Assembly: GCA_019454045.1 (NCBI GenBank)
Contig: SKCR01007823.1
Location: 1,178,001 to 1,242,000 of the forward strand
Source: Zanthoxylum bungeanum
Lineage: Eukaryota > Streptophyta > Magnoliopsida > Sapindales > Rutaceae
DNA length: 64,000 nt
Direction of reading: 5' to 3'
In this document: in pieces, positions 1-11,656 of the stretch
Layout of the letters: every line of letters begins with the position of its first letter
Position numbering within the stretch: position 1 is the first letter of the stretch
Made by a program: the position numbers and the translations under genes
The notes under the pieces: generated by a model
Told to the model about the DNA's origin: nothing
Seen by the model: only the letters and a program-made list of their open reading frames with translations
The model's database searches: none

Positions 1-244
1 GAGATATCAGATTTTCAGAAAATAGTTTTCAGAGATCAGATTTTAGAAACAGTTTTCAGAAAATAAAATTTCAGAAAGACATGATTTATAAAGAGCTTCA
101 TAAAAAAGTTTTTAGAAAGAGTTTTCAAGAAAAGTATTTTCCAAAAATATGGCATGCTAAAGTAGAGTGCAGTTTACAAGATACACATATAAATCATATA
201 CTCTAGAAATCATTTGAGATGTAAAGATGACATCAATACATAAT
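1..244 (+). mobile_element. LTR A (left part), Tekay/Del-like gypsy LTR
   Basis: This stretch matches the region near 17357-17600 in LTR B and near 21267-21495 in LTR C, base for base apart from scattered changes. It is the left piece of a third LTR of the same family, cut at its right end by insertion of Copia-1. The remainder resumes at 13715. Together the pieces give 1185 bp, the same as the matching part of LTR C, so about 2.5 kb of LTR A should lie left of the window. Confidence 0.88.
240..244. repeat. Target site duplication of Copia-1, left copy (ATAAT)
   Basis: ATAAT lies immediately before the TGTTGG start of the 5' LTR and is repeated at 13710-13714 after the AACA end of the 3' LTR. 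Uninterrupted LTRs B and C carry this target sequence once, which confirms the insertion site. Confidence 0.92.
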
Positions 245-1560
245 TGTTGGACAGTTATGACCCATAGCGTCACTATTTGTACATATCATGGTGTTGTTGT
301 ACAAATTAACTATGTGACAAAGGAAATTGCTCTCTTATCATTTGTGATTAGATCACCAAGATGTATAAATGATAGGAGGTCCTTATGATTAGTTCCTGGA
401 TTGAGATGATATGAGACAATATCAATCCACGAAGTATTAATCATTAAATATCCCTAGTCAGAGTATTATCGAGATTGGACATCGATAATGCGTAAAAGAC
501 TAGTATTACACTTGTGCGCGTTGTGAGGGCATAACAATATAGTTCTCATATATTTGGGTATAGGATACTCATGCAAGTGTAGTAGGAGGTTGTGTTTTAC
601 CGATGGTACGGAAAACAGCTTCGCTCTGGATAGACCCCTCTGAATTCCATTGGTAGTATGACTATGTGTCTATGGAAGTCCGAAATCAGGGTAGGTGTAT
701 TTGGTCTTAACTTGAGACTTACACCGCTAATACTTGCGACAATCAATGTACTTTGGTTTTAGGTCACCCAGGGCTTTAACAGGTTCTGTGTACGCCTCTG
801 CTGGGTATATTGAGAATCGTAGTGTGTTGGGTGTGATGTCGAGATGGAAGTATCACTCCAGTCATAGTGGAGATGATGGTCACGTAGGATACGGAACTGG
901 TTCTCTTATATGCTCGAGCTATCGGGATAATATGACTAGGTCATGATTATCCCATTATAGAGACTAGTTACCAGAGATCCGATGTGACAACTTGTCACTT
1001 GATTTGATTGATTAATGTGATTGATGGAAGTGGTTGGCAAGGCTTTAATTGCCTTGACTTTTTTGTATTTGGAAAATCATTTTATTTGATTTTTTGAAAA
1101 TAAATATTATGTATTAGATACACAAAAATGATATACCAAACACTAACACACATCTCTCTCAATTTTCTTTTTCTCCTCTCTCCACCTACGCCTAAGGGGC
1201 TGTTGTTTTTTCTTTTTTCTGGTTCTGTTACTGCCGAGAATGAAGAGAAACAATAGATTGATTTTTGTGGCAAAAATCAAAGGTGCTATCACACTTTTGG
1301 GTCTTGCGAAGGTGATAGGGAAACCCACCCGTGAGCATGGGATTTCATCACAAAGCTTGGAGCTTTCATGGAGGACCTAAGCAGAATCTTGGAGTGGGAA
1401 AAACAACTCACTGTCGTGACTTGGAGAAGACACAAAATGAATTTTTGTTGTCCACCGCGTCGCTCAACCGATCATTGTGAGTAATCCGCAACTCCGTGAT
1501 GTATTCGTATGTTTATTTTATGCTTGTTATTCGATCCTCGGGACCGTAGAAACTCCAACA
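245..1560 (+). repeat. Copia-1 5' LTR (1316 bp, internally deleted)
   Basis: It begins TGTTGGACAGTTATG and ends GAAACTCCAACA, and is followed at once by a primer site. It is colinear with the 3' LTR (11657-13709) except that 735 bp, corresponding to 12396-13130, are absent at position 983. The trinucleotide GAT flanks the missing piece on both sides, which looks like a microhomology deletion. The inverted Copia-2 LTR retains the missing part, so loss here is more likely than gain in the 3' LTR. Confidence 0.9.
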
Positions 1561-1561
1561 A

Positions 1562-1573
1562 TGGTATCAGAGC
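1562..1573 (+). promoter_or_regulatory. Primer binding site, initiator tRNA-Met type (Copia-1)
   Basis: TGGTATCAGAGC lies one base after the 5' LTR end. This is the standard plant Copia minus-strand primer site, complementary to the 3' end of initiator methionine tRNA. Confidence 0.9.
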
Positions 1574-3660
1574 GCAGAAGGCATGAATGGGTTTGATTTT
1601 TTGTTAAATTATGTTGGACATGATTTAATGTGATAAGCATGATTAATTAGGCTAATTTGGTGTTTTGGAAATATTGATTTGGGTAATTAATTATGCTATA
1701 CACTTGGAATAATTAAATTGTGAAATAGGATTTTGTAATTTAATTAAATTGGGCTAATTTTGGAAATTGGGCTTATAATGTTGTAATTAGGCTTATTGGG
1801 CTTGGTTGTACCAAGTTAGGTTTAGGCTAAATTGGTCGGATCCAATTGGGCCCAAAACCACTTCCATAAAGCCCAAATGCGACTAATGGACCTTTAATTA
1901 TTTAATTGGGCCTAATGGGCCTAAATTGATTTCTAGGCTTGTGGGGTTACTCCTTGATTGGGCTTTGGTTATTGGGTTTGACCCGAGTTGACCAAAAGTC
2001 CACGCCTTAAGAAATTAATTAAAAGCTCATTGGACTTTAATTAAATTAACGTTGGACGTTAATCGGGCTTTGAGACCCGTAGCGATTAAATTTGGAATTT
2101 AAGTCGTAAAGGTTCGTTAATAAAGTGTAGTATTTAATTTGGAATTAAATAGCGAATTAGCATTAAATACAAATTGAATTGGATTTAATGTTGTAGTTTA
2201 ATTTAATTCAAGAATTCGTACTTTGAGTACTTATTCGCAAAACGAGTTTAACTCGCGCAAAATCAAATCGTTGTTTGAACATTGGATGGTCATTAATTAT
2301 CAGATTAATTAATTGGATTAGATTGATTGATAACATGCTTGTGTGAATACATGGTTGCGATGCATGAATAATGTATATCAGATGGATATTAGATAGGTGG
2401 GGCAATTTTGGAAATTGTTGTAATAAATTTAGAATTTATTAATTGGACCTGCGTGTCCAGCCTATTACCTCATTACTCTTTGTATTTCTCTTCTCACCTA
2501 TTCCCCTCAATGTAAATGAGGTTTCTTTAGAAGTGTAGTGTAACGGGTAGAAGTAAATACTTGTGCTAGCATGGAGAGAGGAAATAGAGAGATTTGATCT
2601 AGGATCAATGTGTAAAGTATCCATCCGCATATCATTTTATTTACGCGCCTTATTATGTGTTTAGAATGCATGTTTAAGGGTGTATGATGATGAGACCTTA
2701 ACAAAGATAATAAATTGGTTGCCAATTTACACGCGAAAAACCCTCGCAAAATATTAAGCGTTTTTCCTTCCATTGAGTGATTCTTACTCAAGATCCAAGC
2801 CTGGCATTGGTTTGTTGGCCAAAGTCAAGACCTTTGTCTGTCGAGGATGTGTTTGAATCACGAGAGCTTTGTTCCATATCGGTGTATTGTCCAAGTTGTG
2901 GTTTGTTGGCCAAAGTCAAGACCACTTTTTGTCCATCGACATTGATTACGAAGCTTTCCATGGTCAATGGGTTCCGCTTAACTGGGATCACTAAGTTTGT
3001 TGTGCCAAAGCCAATGCTTAGTTGATTCAGAGGAAAAAGGTTAGGCAATATATTGGATATATGGCATATATAAGATATATGTTCGGACTTGGACGTCCCC
3101 CTACTGGATCTAGGAATTGGATGGGATCCAATTGATCTTAGAGATCTACTTAGTTAATTATCATACAATTTGTTGGCCAAAGTCAAGATTGTGTGACATT
3201 TAACGGGATTCTAGCCCACTAGGAAACACGGTTTCCCGAGTACTCAACAGAGGGTTAGAGGCTCGCCGAAAAATAGTGGGAGGCAAGAATTAAATTTGCA
3301 ATATTCGTTTAATTACTTGTCATACGCCCTCATTTCAAATATCACGTCAAATAAATTAATATATTAGTTGGACTAATATTTAATGTTGTTTTAATAAACA
3401 GTTGGACTGTATTCAAACTATTCATTTATGGTTGATTATATAATTAGATTATAGTAATTAATACACTTGAATTTATTTGATTAATTATAGTTGATTTTAT
3501 AATTGGATTATAGTAATCAATGTAAATATAATAGAATTTAACAAATTAAATTATAGTTGATTTTATAGTTGGAGTATAGTAATCATTATAATAAATAGTA
3601 CCTCAAATCCTTGATTAAATATTTGGACTATTAGAATCAAGATAAATTGAAAGATTGGTG
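1574..3660 (+). other. Copia-1 untranslated leader with palindrome chain
   Basis: About 2.1 kb without a credible gene. Runs such as TTAATTGGGCC reflect AT-rich spacer interrupted by GGGCC and TTGGG words. From about 2045 to 2441, and again 3361-3512, it contains short perfect palindromes around a 3-nt spacer: 2045-2063 (8-bp arms, TGG), 2131-2151 (9-bp arms, TGG), 2218-2230 (5-bp arms, TTG), 2403-2417 (6, TGG), 2421-2441 (9, TAG), 3361-3379 (8, TGG), 3398-3410 (5, TGG), 3498-3512 (6, TGG). Short open frames here do not resemble known proteins. Confidence 0.7.
2811..3189 (+). repeat. Three dispersed direct repeats of TTGTTGGCCAAAGTCAAGA
   Basis: The word TTGTTGGCCAAAGTCAAGA occurs near 2812, 2903 and 3170, the third copy diverging only after the shared word. 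The spacing is irregular (about 91 and 267 bp). Function unknown; it lies in the Copia-1 leader. Confidence 0.8.
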
Positions 3661-4575
3661 TTTAAAACATAATCCTGGGTGAAAAATGTTTTAAATGACT
3701 TTAATTTTCAAATTGGGAATAAAATTTCAGGATGGTCCTGGAAACTAATAAGTTACTTTATTTGATAAAATAACATATTAGGCCTAAGCCCGGAGTTAAG
3801 CAAATAGTAGAGCATAATCTTTGGAAGATTTATGTGATGATAACTTTAGTGCTTAATCCGATAATCTTGCCGAGTAGATTCCTTAATTTCTTAATCAGAA
3901 CTAAGGATTAGATCCTTAAAGTATGATATAGAAATTGAAGGATCTTCATAAATATATACTTAGATTTTAGAAGTATTAATTGTAATAGTAAACTCTTGGA
4001 GAGTTAATGGCTATACTCAATAAGTAAAGCCAAAGTTTGCAATAAGGCAAGAAACGAAAGGCGCATCTTATTTCGACATTCTAGAAGGCCAAAGCTTGGC
4101 CAAAGGCTTCTGAGTGTGAAAAGGGCAAAGGCAAAATCATTATAATCTTCTGGGAAGATAAAAGACATATCCCAAAATGTCTGCCTAACTTGTAGCAAAC
4201 GGGATCGCGGAAGCGTGACTACCGTTTGGACAAAGCAGACATGAAGGAATTGAAGACGGGTTAGGCTATGACTTCAAATATGTTTGTCATAAATATGTTC
4301 ACTACTAGTATTAAAATTGGATTTTAAATACTTAGTGTGGTACATAAAAATGTATTGATGTGCAGAATCTGCTATGAGCAGGATACCGACTTCAATTGAG
4401 ATAAATCTATGAATTAAAAATGGGACGAAAGTCGCTGTTTTAACCATAGATACCTAAGTTTAGGAACTACCTTTCAGGTGTGTACTTAAATTAGGAAACA
4501 ATTAAAATGTAACTAGTTTGACTATGAACATTATCTTTATATCAGTGTATAATCTGTTGCGGGTATACCTTTATA
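3661..4575 (+). pseudogene. Copia-1 gag region, heavily degraded
   Basis: No open frame survives. Near 4110-4195 the plus strand can be read as a lysine/glycine-rich run followed by a residue pattern resembling the second half of a Gag zinc knuckle (GED...H...C). This is where the CCHC nucleocapsid motif of a Copia Gag should lie. The assignment depends mostly on position between leader and integrase; the residues alone are weak evidence. The nested solo LTR interrupts the element directly downstream. Confidence 0.4.
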
Positions 4576-4580
4576 TTCTA
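4576..4580. repeat. Target site duplication of the solo LTR, left copy (TTCTA)
   Basis: TTCTA precedes TGTAACATCCCG and recurs at 9059-9063 after GGGATGTTACA. The perfect 5-bp duplication marks insertion into Copia-1. Confidence 0.9.
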
Positions 4581-6069
4581 TGTAACATCCCGCCTAGGCC
4601 AGGATGCTACCGGCAGGAGACAGGCTAAACCCATCTCCATAAGCCTTTGAATCTAACGAAATTTCGGCATGATGTATTCGTAACATCATGCAACCTGGCC
4701 TGTAGCCAGCATCCAAAAACAACAAGAACACAACCATCTCGGACTCAGGCCGGAAACACAACATCAAGGCCTCAGGCCTGAACTCAAAGAACAAAAGTAA
4801 ATACTTGGCCTCCGGCCTGAACTCAAAACAACAACTACATTATTACATAATTCTTACTTAAATGATACTAATGTAAAATACAATACAAAGGGCCGTGAGG
4901 ACCCACAACTTGACCCAGGACTCCCTTGACTGCAATTGGGGCGATCCACCGTCTTCAAAGTCTTCACCGAACTACCGCTACTAACCTGCAAAACTGCAAC
5001 TGAAAAGATGTGAGTCATATTGACTCAGTAAGTAATCATGCAAATGGTTATAAAGTTTTAATTAAATGTCTATTCCTTATTCATTTCACAAACCTGACAC
5101 TTGTACTGTACCTTAACTGATCAACACCTGCCAACTTCTGTTTGCTATTACACTATCAAACTTCTATATTACATATGTGTATATATACATATATTCCTAT
5201 ATCACCACCACGAGAAGTTCCATCGTACTACTGGAGCATAACACTAAATTCTGCATACTCTCTATACTTGTTACTAATCAGGTTCAAGTATTTATCATAA
5301 CTTTCTCTCTTCCATTATCTTGAAATATCATCAAATCGGACATCTAACATCTTATTTTTGTTAACTATCAAATCCACTACCCATAGTTACATGCATGTGT
5401 TACCATTTCATCTAAGTCTAGCATCCTTACAGTATGTTCTTTCTAAGTAAGTAAGCATCTCATACAATCATCATTAATACGTATTCATTCAAATAAGGTC
5501 ATGCTACTATGCACACGTATCTTACAAATGCTAACTTTATACACATATGCTATGCACAAGGTTAACCATATAATTATTGATATGAAATCATATAATCATA
5601 AGCTATTATCTTACCAATTGTTCCTTCCATGTGAATATATGCTACACACAGGCATCAAATCACAAATATATATATGTATATATATGTAATCATGCTATCA
5701 AGCTTCTATGTCAACTATATGCATCTCAGATGAATTACTAGCATATATAATTCATATGCACGTCGTGTATGCTATATAAAACATTAACATGTTATGCTTT
5801 TTAGAAGATACTTTTGAAAACTCTTTCTGAAAAAAAACTATTATCTTAAAGTTTCTTTCTGAAAATTCTTTGCTGAAAACTTTACTTCACTTTCTCTTTC
5901 TGGAAAAGCTCTTTCTGAAAACTCTGTTTCTAAAACTTCATCTTTCTAAAACTGTCTTTAAAATAATAGTTTATGAAAACTCTTATTTAAAGTCTGATTT
6001 TGAAGTCTGAATCTTGAAAATCTGAAAACTCTATACTGAAGATCTGAAAACTAAAAACTGAAAATACTT

Positions 6070-6349
6070 GATGCCCAGGACAACAGCTCAACTGCGGCAT
6101 CTCTGAAAACTGAAAATCGAAATCTGAAAAACTGTTTCTAAACTCTGTTTCTGAAAACCGTGTACTGAAAATCTAAAAACTGAAAACTGCTCTACACCCA
6201 TGACCATCACTCAACTGGGTGTACTCGATGCCCAAGACCATCACTCAACTCGGCATCTCTAGAACTGGTGGTACCCTACGTCCAGGACCAATACTCAACT
6301 GACAACGTAGAGCTCTACACCTAGGACCATCACTCAACTGGCAGTGTAG
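6070..6349 (-). repeat. Array of five hairpins with a conserved loop in the solo LTR
   Basis: On the plus strand five inverted repeats enclose nearly the same loop core, GACCATCACTCAACT, while the stems differ: 6070-6101 GATGCC/GGCATC (loop core variant GACAACAGCTCAACT), 6193-6223 TACACCCA/TGGGTGTA, 6227-6257 GATGCC/GGCATC, 6276-6310 CTACGT/ACGTAG, 6315-6349 CTACAC/GTGTAG. All stems are perfect. They lie in the transcribed part of the LTR if transcription starts near the TATA box at 8643-8652. See findings. Confidence 0.85.
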
Positions 6350-7432
6350 CCACCAAGCTCTGGAATCAGGATTTCGGGACCCTATAGCCCCTAGTCCTGC
6401 TTGAGGATCTGAGAGCGTCCCCTCAGTCCTCCACATGTGCACATGCTACTATATCCGTCAATTCCAAAGTATCCGTCAATTCCGAACTGTATCTCAAGTT
6501 ACATATTGGGGTGAGGTTTTACCTCATGCCCCGAAAAAAATAAAATCATATTCTGTATCACAAAACTGTAAAACATTTTCTGAAATAAATTATCTTTCAA
6601 AACATTTGAAACTTTTCTTTAAAACATTTGAAATCTTCGAAAACATTCTTATCTTTTGATCAACTGCTGAAAACTTTAACTCACACACACATGCAGATGC
6701 TTTCTCATGATCCTTTCTACCTTAGCCATGCTTCCTTATAATGGCATATATGCACATGTACATATTCATGCATACTCACAAATTTATGATGTACGAATTC
6801 TAATCTTACATGCTTTCATCTCTAATGATCTTATAGTCTATAGGCTCATACTATCATTAATATGCTTTGCTTACACTAATATATATATGATTTATCATAC
6901 ATCTATACTACCACAAATGAACACATGCATATACTTTTTCATACTTTCTTACTAATTCTATACTTATACTTGTAATCACATTCAAATCTTAATGCTACAT
7001 TACTCTATACACATACACTAAATTTACACACATAAAACTAGAATTCTAAATCATAAACATATATTTGTTTCATATACAATTCTAACTAAACACATATAAT
7101 ATCTTATATTCTTTTAAATCGTTTAATTGATCTCTAGACTTATAGTATTTATAACTACTTACTTATTTACTCGCATATAGCTACTTTCTTACAACCGTCA
7201 TTCTTTAAACTTTAATCCCATTCCCTAGGGTGTAGTTTCTACAACCCCCAAACCCAAGTCTCTTTTAATTATATTCATGAACATTTGCTCTATCCTTAAA
7301 TACTGATTATACCTACCCATGTCTCTTTACTCCTATATGCTCATGCTTATCTGCTGCTCATACACATGCTTACTTTTGCTTGTTCTATCTATATGTGTAT
7401 ATAAATACACCTGTCTATTTCCCTACATTCAT

Positions 7433-7435
<3 letters not shown>

Positions 7436-7488
<53 letters not shown>
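7436..7488. repeat. (TA)n microsatellite
   Basis: About 26 TA units in an uninterrupted run inside the solo LTR. It produces a meaningless YIYIYI reading frame. Confidence 0.97.
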
Positions 7489-7491
<3 letters not shown>

Positions 7492-8642
7492 TTTCATACA
7501 TATAACCAGATACAACTTTATTATTTTAATAATGTCGAACAACATTAAATCTCTTAAGTATTCGTAGCATGAGTTACTTATCTGGTTTGCGATCACTCCT
7601 AACCTGGATCCGATCTGTCAAAACAATAATAACACAGCGTCAGAACCGCTATTTACGGAACTTCCAACTCAGCTATACTAAACTACGGACTTTCTCGGAA
7701 TACACGAATCCTCTCTGATTCTACCGTTCAAACTTCCTTACTCTAATACATGCTTATATACTATTCTAAACTAGCTAGATAGCTCAGATTCTCATATTAC
7801 ACGTTTGCGGCAAACCTTGCGAAAAAGTTTCCGCAAACGCCACGGAAGAGTCTCGAACCCTCCGAACTAATCTGGAATTACTCAATTACCCTCGTAATAC
7901 TATATTTACATCACAACTATGTTTACGATCATCTACGCTCAATCGCGCGAGAAACTCCATTTTACCGGAATCTCGCTAATTCTACCGGATCGATCATATC
8001 TCATCCGATTCTCCCCGAATTCTACCACATTTATCGTTTTAACACATTATATCATATTCAATTCATTTCATGCAAATTCGTTACACTACGAAACAACCGG
8101 AAACATCCGAATATAAATCGATATACTTGAAAATAACAAAATCTAAACGGAGAGTCGTACCGAAATTACGAGGCCATATTCGGACTCCTAACGGCCATAC
8201 AAACGCGCTGGTGCGATCGGAATTCTGATCGGAGTTACTATTCATCTGGGTTTACTGTTCACGTGCGCGTTCTCTCCTCGTTTTATATGCAACCGGCCAC
8301 TGTTCGGTGAAATCGACTCCGCATAATCGTAGTACTCTCCGAGGGCTTTGATTTGGTGGGTGGCTCGGGCCTTAAAACGAACCGACGAGCCGGATCCGTC
8401 AAACCCATTCTCGCCACTTTCTCCTTCGTTTCCCGCCGTTCGCCAGCGATTCAGCTTCGCCGCCGGCCACCATCAGCTGCACGGTGGCCGGGTCTGTCGA
8501 TCTGGACTGTCGCGCCGGCCGGCGGTGGCCGGCAGGCCGCCGGCTCGACCAACTCTCTCTCTCAAGCGTGAAGGGGTCGTGGGGGGTGTATAAGGGGTTT
8601 TGGTTTTGTTTTACCAAAATTGTGATCTTTGAAAAATTGGAG

Positions 8643-8652
8643 CCTTTTTATA
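8643..8652 (-). promoter_or_regulatory. Putative TATA box of the solo LTR
   Basis: The minus strand reads TATAAAAAGG about 405-415 bp inside the LTR start and just upstream of the GC-rich segment. LTRs B and C have TATATAAATA or a similar word at a comparable place, upstream of their own CCGCCGGCGAG stretch. Confidence 0.55.
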
Positions 8653-9063
8653 CTAGCTGGAAAATATCAAATAAGTCCTTACGAAATTACTGATCAGCCC
8701 CTATTCTGGAACCTTCTGGAATATCGCAATTTCGGAGCCCTTCGATGCGATTCTCGAAAAGTGTTCAACACGAAAGTTATTCGTCTCGGAAAACCGAGTC
8801 CGATGGTTCAAGAAACAACTCGATCGGAGTTCGTTTACCAATTATGTTGCCAAAACTGTAAACTTGACGTGTTTTACAAAAATCGCGTATCTGACTTTTG
8901 ATCCCCACGCGTTTTCTGACGCGACGAAAATTCAAAATTGATTATTCCAACTCATATAACATCACTTAAACTCTTATTCTTCATAATCATCATGCTCCGA
9001 GACTAAAACATCCGTCCAGGAATCTTCTAGAACGGTCCCGAAAATCTGGGATGTTACATTCTA

Positions 9064-11645
9064 GAACACTAAAGTGTTTCATTATATAAAGATGATATTG
9101 AGATAAACACATTAAATGTGAATAACAGAATTTATATTTTGAATATAAATAAATCTCAAACATATAACATGACAAATAAATAGCTCAAACTGAGCTGATC
9201 AGAAGAAACTTAAATGTGGCATTGTTGTCTGGGACACAATTTAAACAAGACTCGTATATCCACACTTTTGAAGAGTGGGTACTAGGACTAATTTGATTCT
9301 ATTCAAATAATGTCTACGAATCTAGTTTATTGGGCAAAGTGCCTAAAACACTATTTACTTGGTAAAAGTACTAGTGCCACCGATCTGTTAGCCCTAGTTC
9401 ATAGTGAAGCAAGTGGGCCCATGTCTAGCTAGGCTAGATGTGGATATGAATATTTCGTGACCTATACGGATGTGGCATCACGTTATGGTTATGTGTTTCT
9501 TTTGAAACACAAAAATCGGAAACTTTTAGAGTTTCGACACGAAATAGACAAACAGATCGGCTAAAGTATTAAATTGTCACGGTTAAACCATGATGAAAAT
9601 ACTTAAGCAATAAGTTTCTCATATACTTGAAAGAGTATAGTATTCTTTTAATGAGGACTCCTACCGGAAAACGTCATCCTGACGGTGTGTCCGAACTGAG
9701 AAACCAAATTTTGTTGGACATGATAAGGTTAATCATGAGTCGCTCTGAGCTACCATTTCCTTCAACGGATACGCAAAAACAGTGCAAAACTTATTTTGAA
9801 TAAGGTTCCAAAATCTGTTAGACAGATTTCATATTAGATATGAACAGGAAAGAAACCAGGTTTCTCATTCCTGAAAATTTTGGGACTGTTAGGCATATGT
9901 TTGAATGATACCAAACTAAAACCCAAATTGGATAAGTGCCAATTGTAGGTTATCCAAGGGAAACCATAAGTATAGTACTTATAAAACTCACTAGAGAACA
10001 ATTTAATTGTTGCTCAGCATGCGGTTTTCCTAAGAGGAATACCTATATGCAGTGGTAAGTGGGAGGAAAGTAAAACTCGATGAAAATCGGAGTAATACTA
10101 TTCCAGGCACCGAGTCCTTAATGGAACACGAATAGTTCATCAAGGATGAAACTATACCATAATCTTCGAATACACAAGAACCACGTAAGTATGAGAGAGT
10201 CAGAAAACAACCTGGGGTATGGGTTTCTGATCTCACCTCGTAAAGATGTCGATCTTATTGAGGAATACGAACTGACTACATATGAGGAAGTGATACAAGG
10301 TATCGACTCCCTATTATGGCAAAGTGCCTTGACTCCAAAATGGATTCCATGTATATCAACCAAGTTTGGAAACTAGTTGATGTACCGCAAGGCATTGTGC
10401 CTATTGGTACTATATAAGTCTTCAAGGAAGACATAAATGGATGACAACATACCAACGTATAAAGCTAGGCTTGTAGCGGAAAGGTATCGTTATCAACATT
10501 GTGTCGATTACGACGAAACCTTTTACCTGTTGCCACGGTGTATCCATTTGGATAATGCTTGCTAACGCTGCATGTTTCATTTATGAAATATGACAGCTGA
10601 ACGAGAAAATTGCTTTCCTTAAAATGAAACCTTTCGGAGGATGTTTACAACATCTTGTCGGTTTTGTCGTACCAAAACTAGCAAACAAGGTTTGCAAGTT
10701 ATTCGATCCATGTTTGGATTGAAGCAAACATTAGGTTCTTGGAATTATCGTTTTGATGTAATCATAACGGTTTATGATTTAATTCAAAAATGAAATGATT
10801 CTTGTGTATATAAGAGGGTTAGTGGGAGAGCACTGACAGTAAATGTCATGTATAATAATGACATGTCATTTCTTGGAAATGATATTCCCATATTACAATC
10901 GGTGAAAGCTTGGCTTTCGAGAAAATTCTTCGTAGAATTCTTGGGAGAAACAACCTTTATTCTAGGAATAAAGATCTAATGGGATAGATTTAAAGTGGTT
11001 GACACTCTCCGAGAAATCGTACATTAATAAATGTACGCGACCTGGTGTCTCATACGCTTTGAGCATATGGATTCACAATCGGGCCAATCCAAGTGATAGT
11101 CATTGAATTGATGTTAAGAACATCCTCTAGTATCTTAGAGGAACTAAGGATGTTGTCTTATACTATGGAGAATGAGAACTTGAAGTGACCGGGATCACTG
11201 TTGCAAGTTTCCAAACCGATAATAACGACTATAAGTCGTAACAAAATGGTACTATACAGTTTGAATAACGGAACAGTGAGCTGGAAATCTTCCAAGTAAG
11301 ATACTGTTACCGAATAAACAACAAATGCGGATTATTGCTGCAGCTGAGGCAGCAATAGAAGCCATTTAGGTCGATAATAAATCTAATTAGATTAGATATA
11401 GTTTTGTTAGCAGTTGAGCTAGGCTATAGCGCAGGCTAAAGAATTAATGGTCTCATCAACGATCCAGATAAATACTTCGACTATTCATCTGATTCGTTCG
11501 GATCATACATCGTGGCGATGTGATGATCCTATAAATCGCATGAGATGATAATCATGTAAATCCGCTGACGAAAGTCTTTTCTCAGTAATTTGAGTGAACC
11601 GCACATAGTTCGGGTGTAGGACACTCGAGTGACTGGCTATAGGCC
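9064..11645 (+). pseudogene. Copia-1 pol relic (integrase, reverse transcriptase, RNase H)
   Basis: Reading across frames on the plus strand gives a pre-integrase WHC.LGH region near 9220, then an integrase core at about 9390-9560 with TDLLALVHSEASGPM and YEYFVTYTDVASRYGY. A reverse transcriptase start lies near 10330-10400 (VWKLVDVPQG), a later segment near 10860-10980 reads as NDIP and FILGIK, and RNase H words lie near 11150-11300 (NGTVSWKSSK-like). Numerous stops and frameshifts mean it cannot be translated as a unit. The order integrase before reverse transcriptase identifies Ty1/copia. The closest relative in the window is the Copia-2 RNase H fragment at 50902-51138. Confidence 0.85.
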
Positions 11646-11656
11646 AAGTGGGAGAT
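11646..11656 (+). promoter_or_regulatory. Polypurine tract of Copia-1
   Basis: AAGTGGGAGA followed by T lies directly before the TGTTGG start of the 3' LTR, the position of plus-strand priming. Confidence 0.88.

Larger units (their letters stand above)
4581..9058 (-). mobile_element. Solo LTR (4478 bp) of a Tekay/Del-like gypsy element
   Basis: The termini TGTAACATCC and GGATGTTACA form the inverted ends of an LTR, flanked by a perfect 5-bp target duplication. No primer site, polypurine tract or pol sequence is seen inside, so this is one LTR left by recombination between the two LTRs of a full element. Sense is minus: on that strand it shares with LTRs A-C the 5'-to-3' order of a TATA box, a GC-rich CCGCCGG stretch, a long AT-rich region, the ACATGTGCACATG word, a hairpin array and a GTTACTTACTGAGT-like segment near the end. 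Sequence identity with A-C is low over most of the length, so it is a sister family. The GC-rich stretch at about 8340-8580 gives spurious open frames on both strands. Confidence 0.88.

Noticed and set aside
2788..3048. 86-codon minus-strand frame in the Copia-1 leader as a conserved gene
   Set aside because: It overlaps the TTGTTGGCCAAAGTCAAGA direct repeats, is antisense to the element and has no recognisable motif.
8348..8617. Arginine- and proline-rich frames on both strands in the GC-rich part of the solo LTR
   Set aside because: High GC suppresses stop codons in all frames. The segment corresponds to the GC-rich transcribed part of related LTRs.
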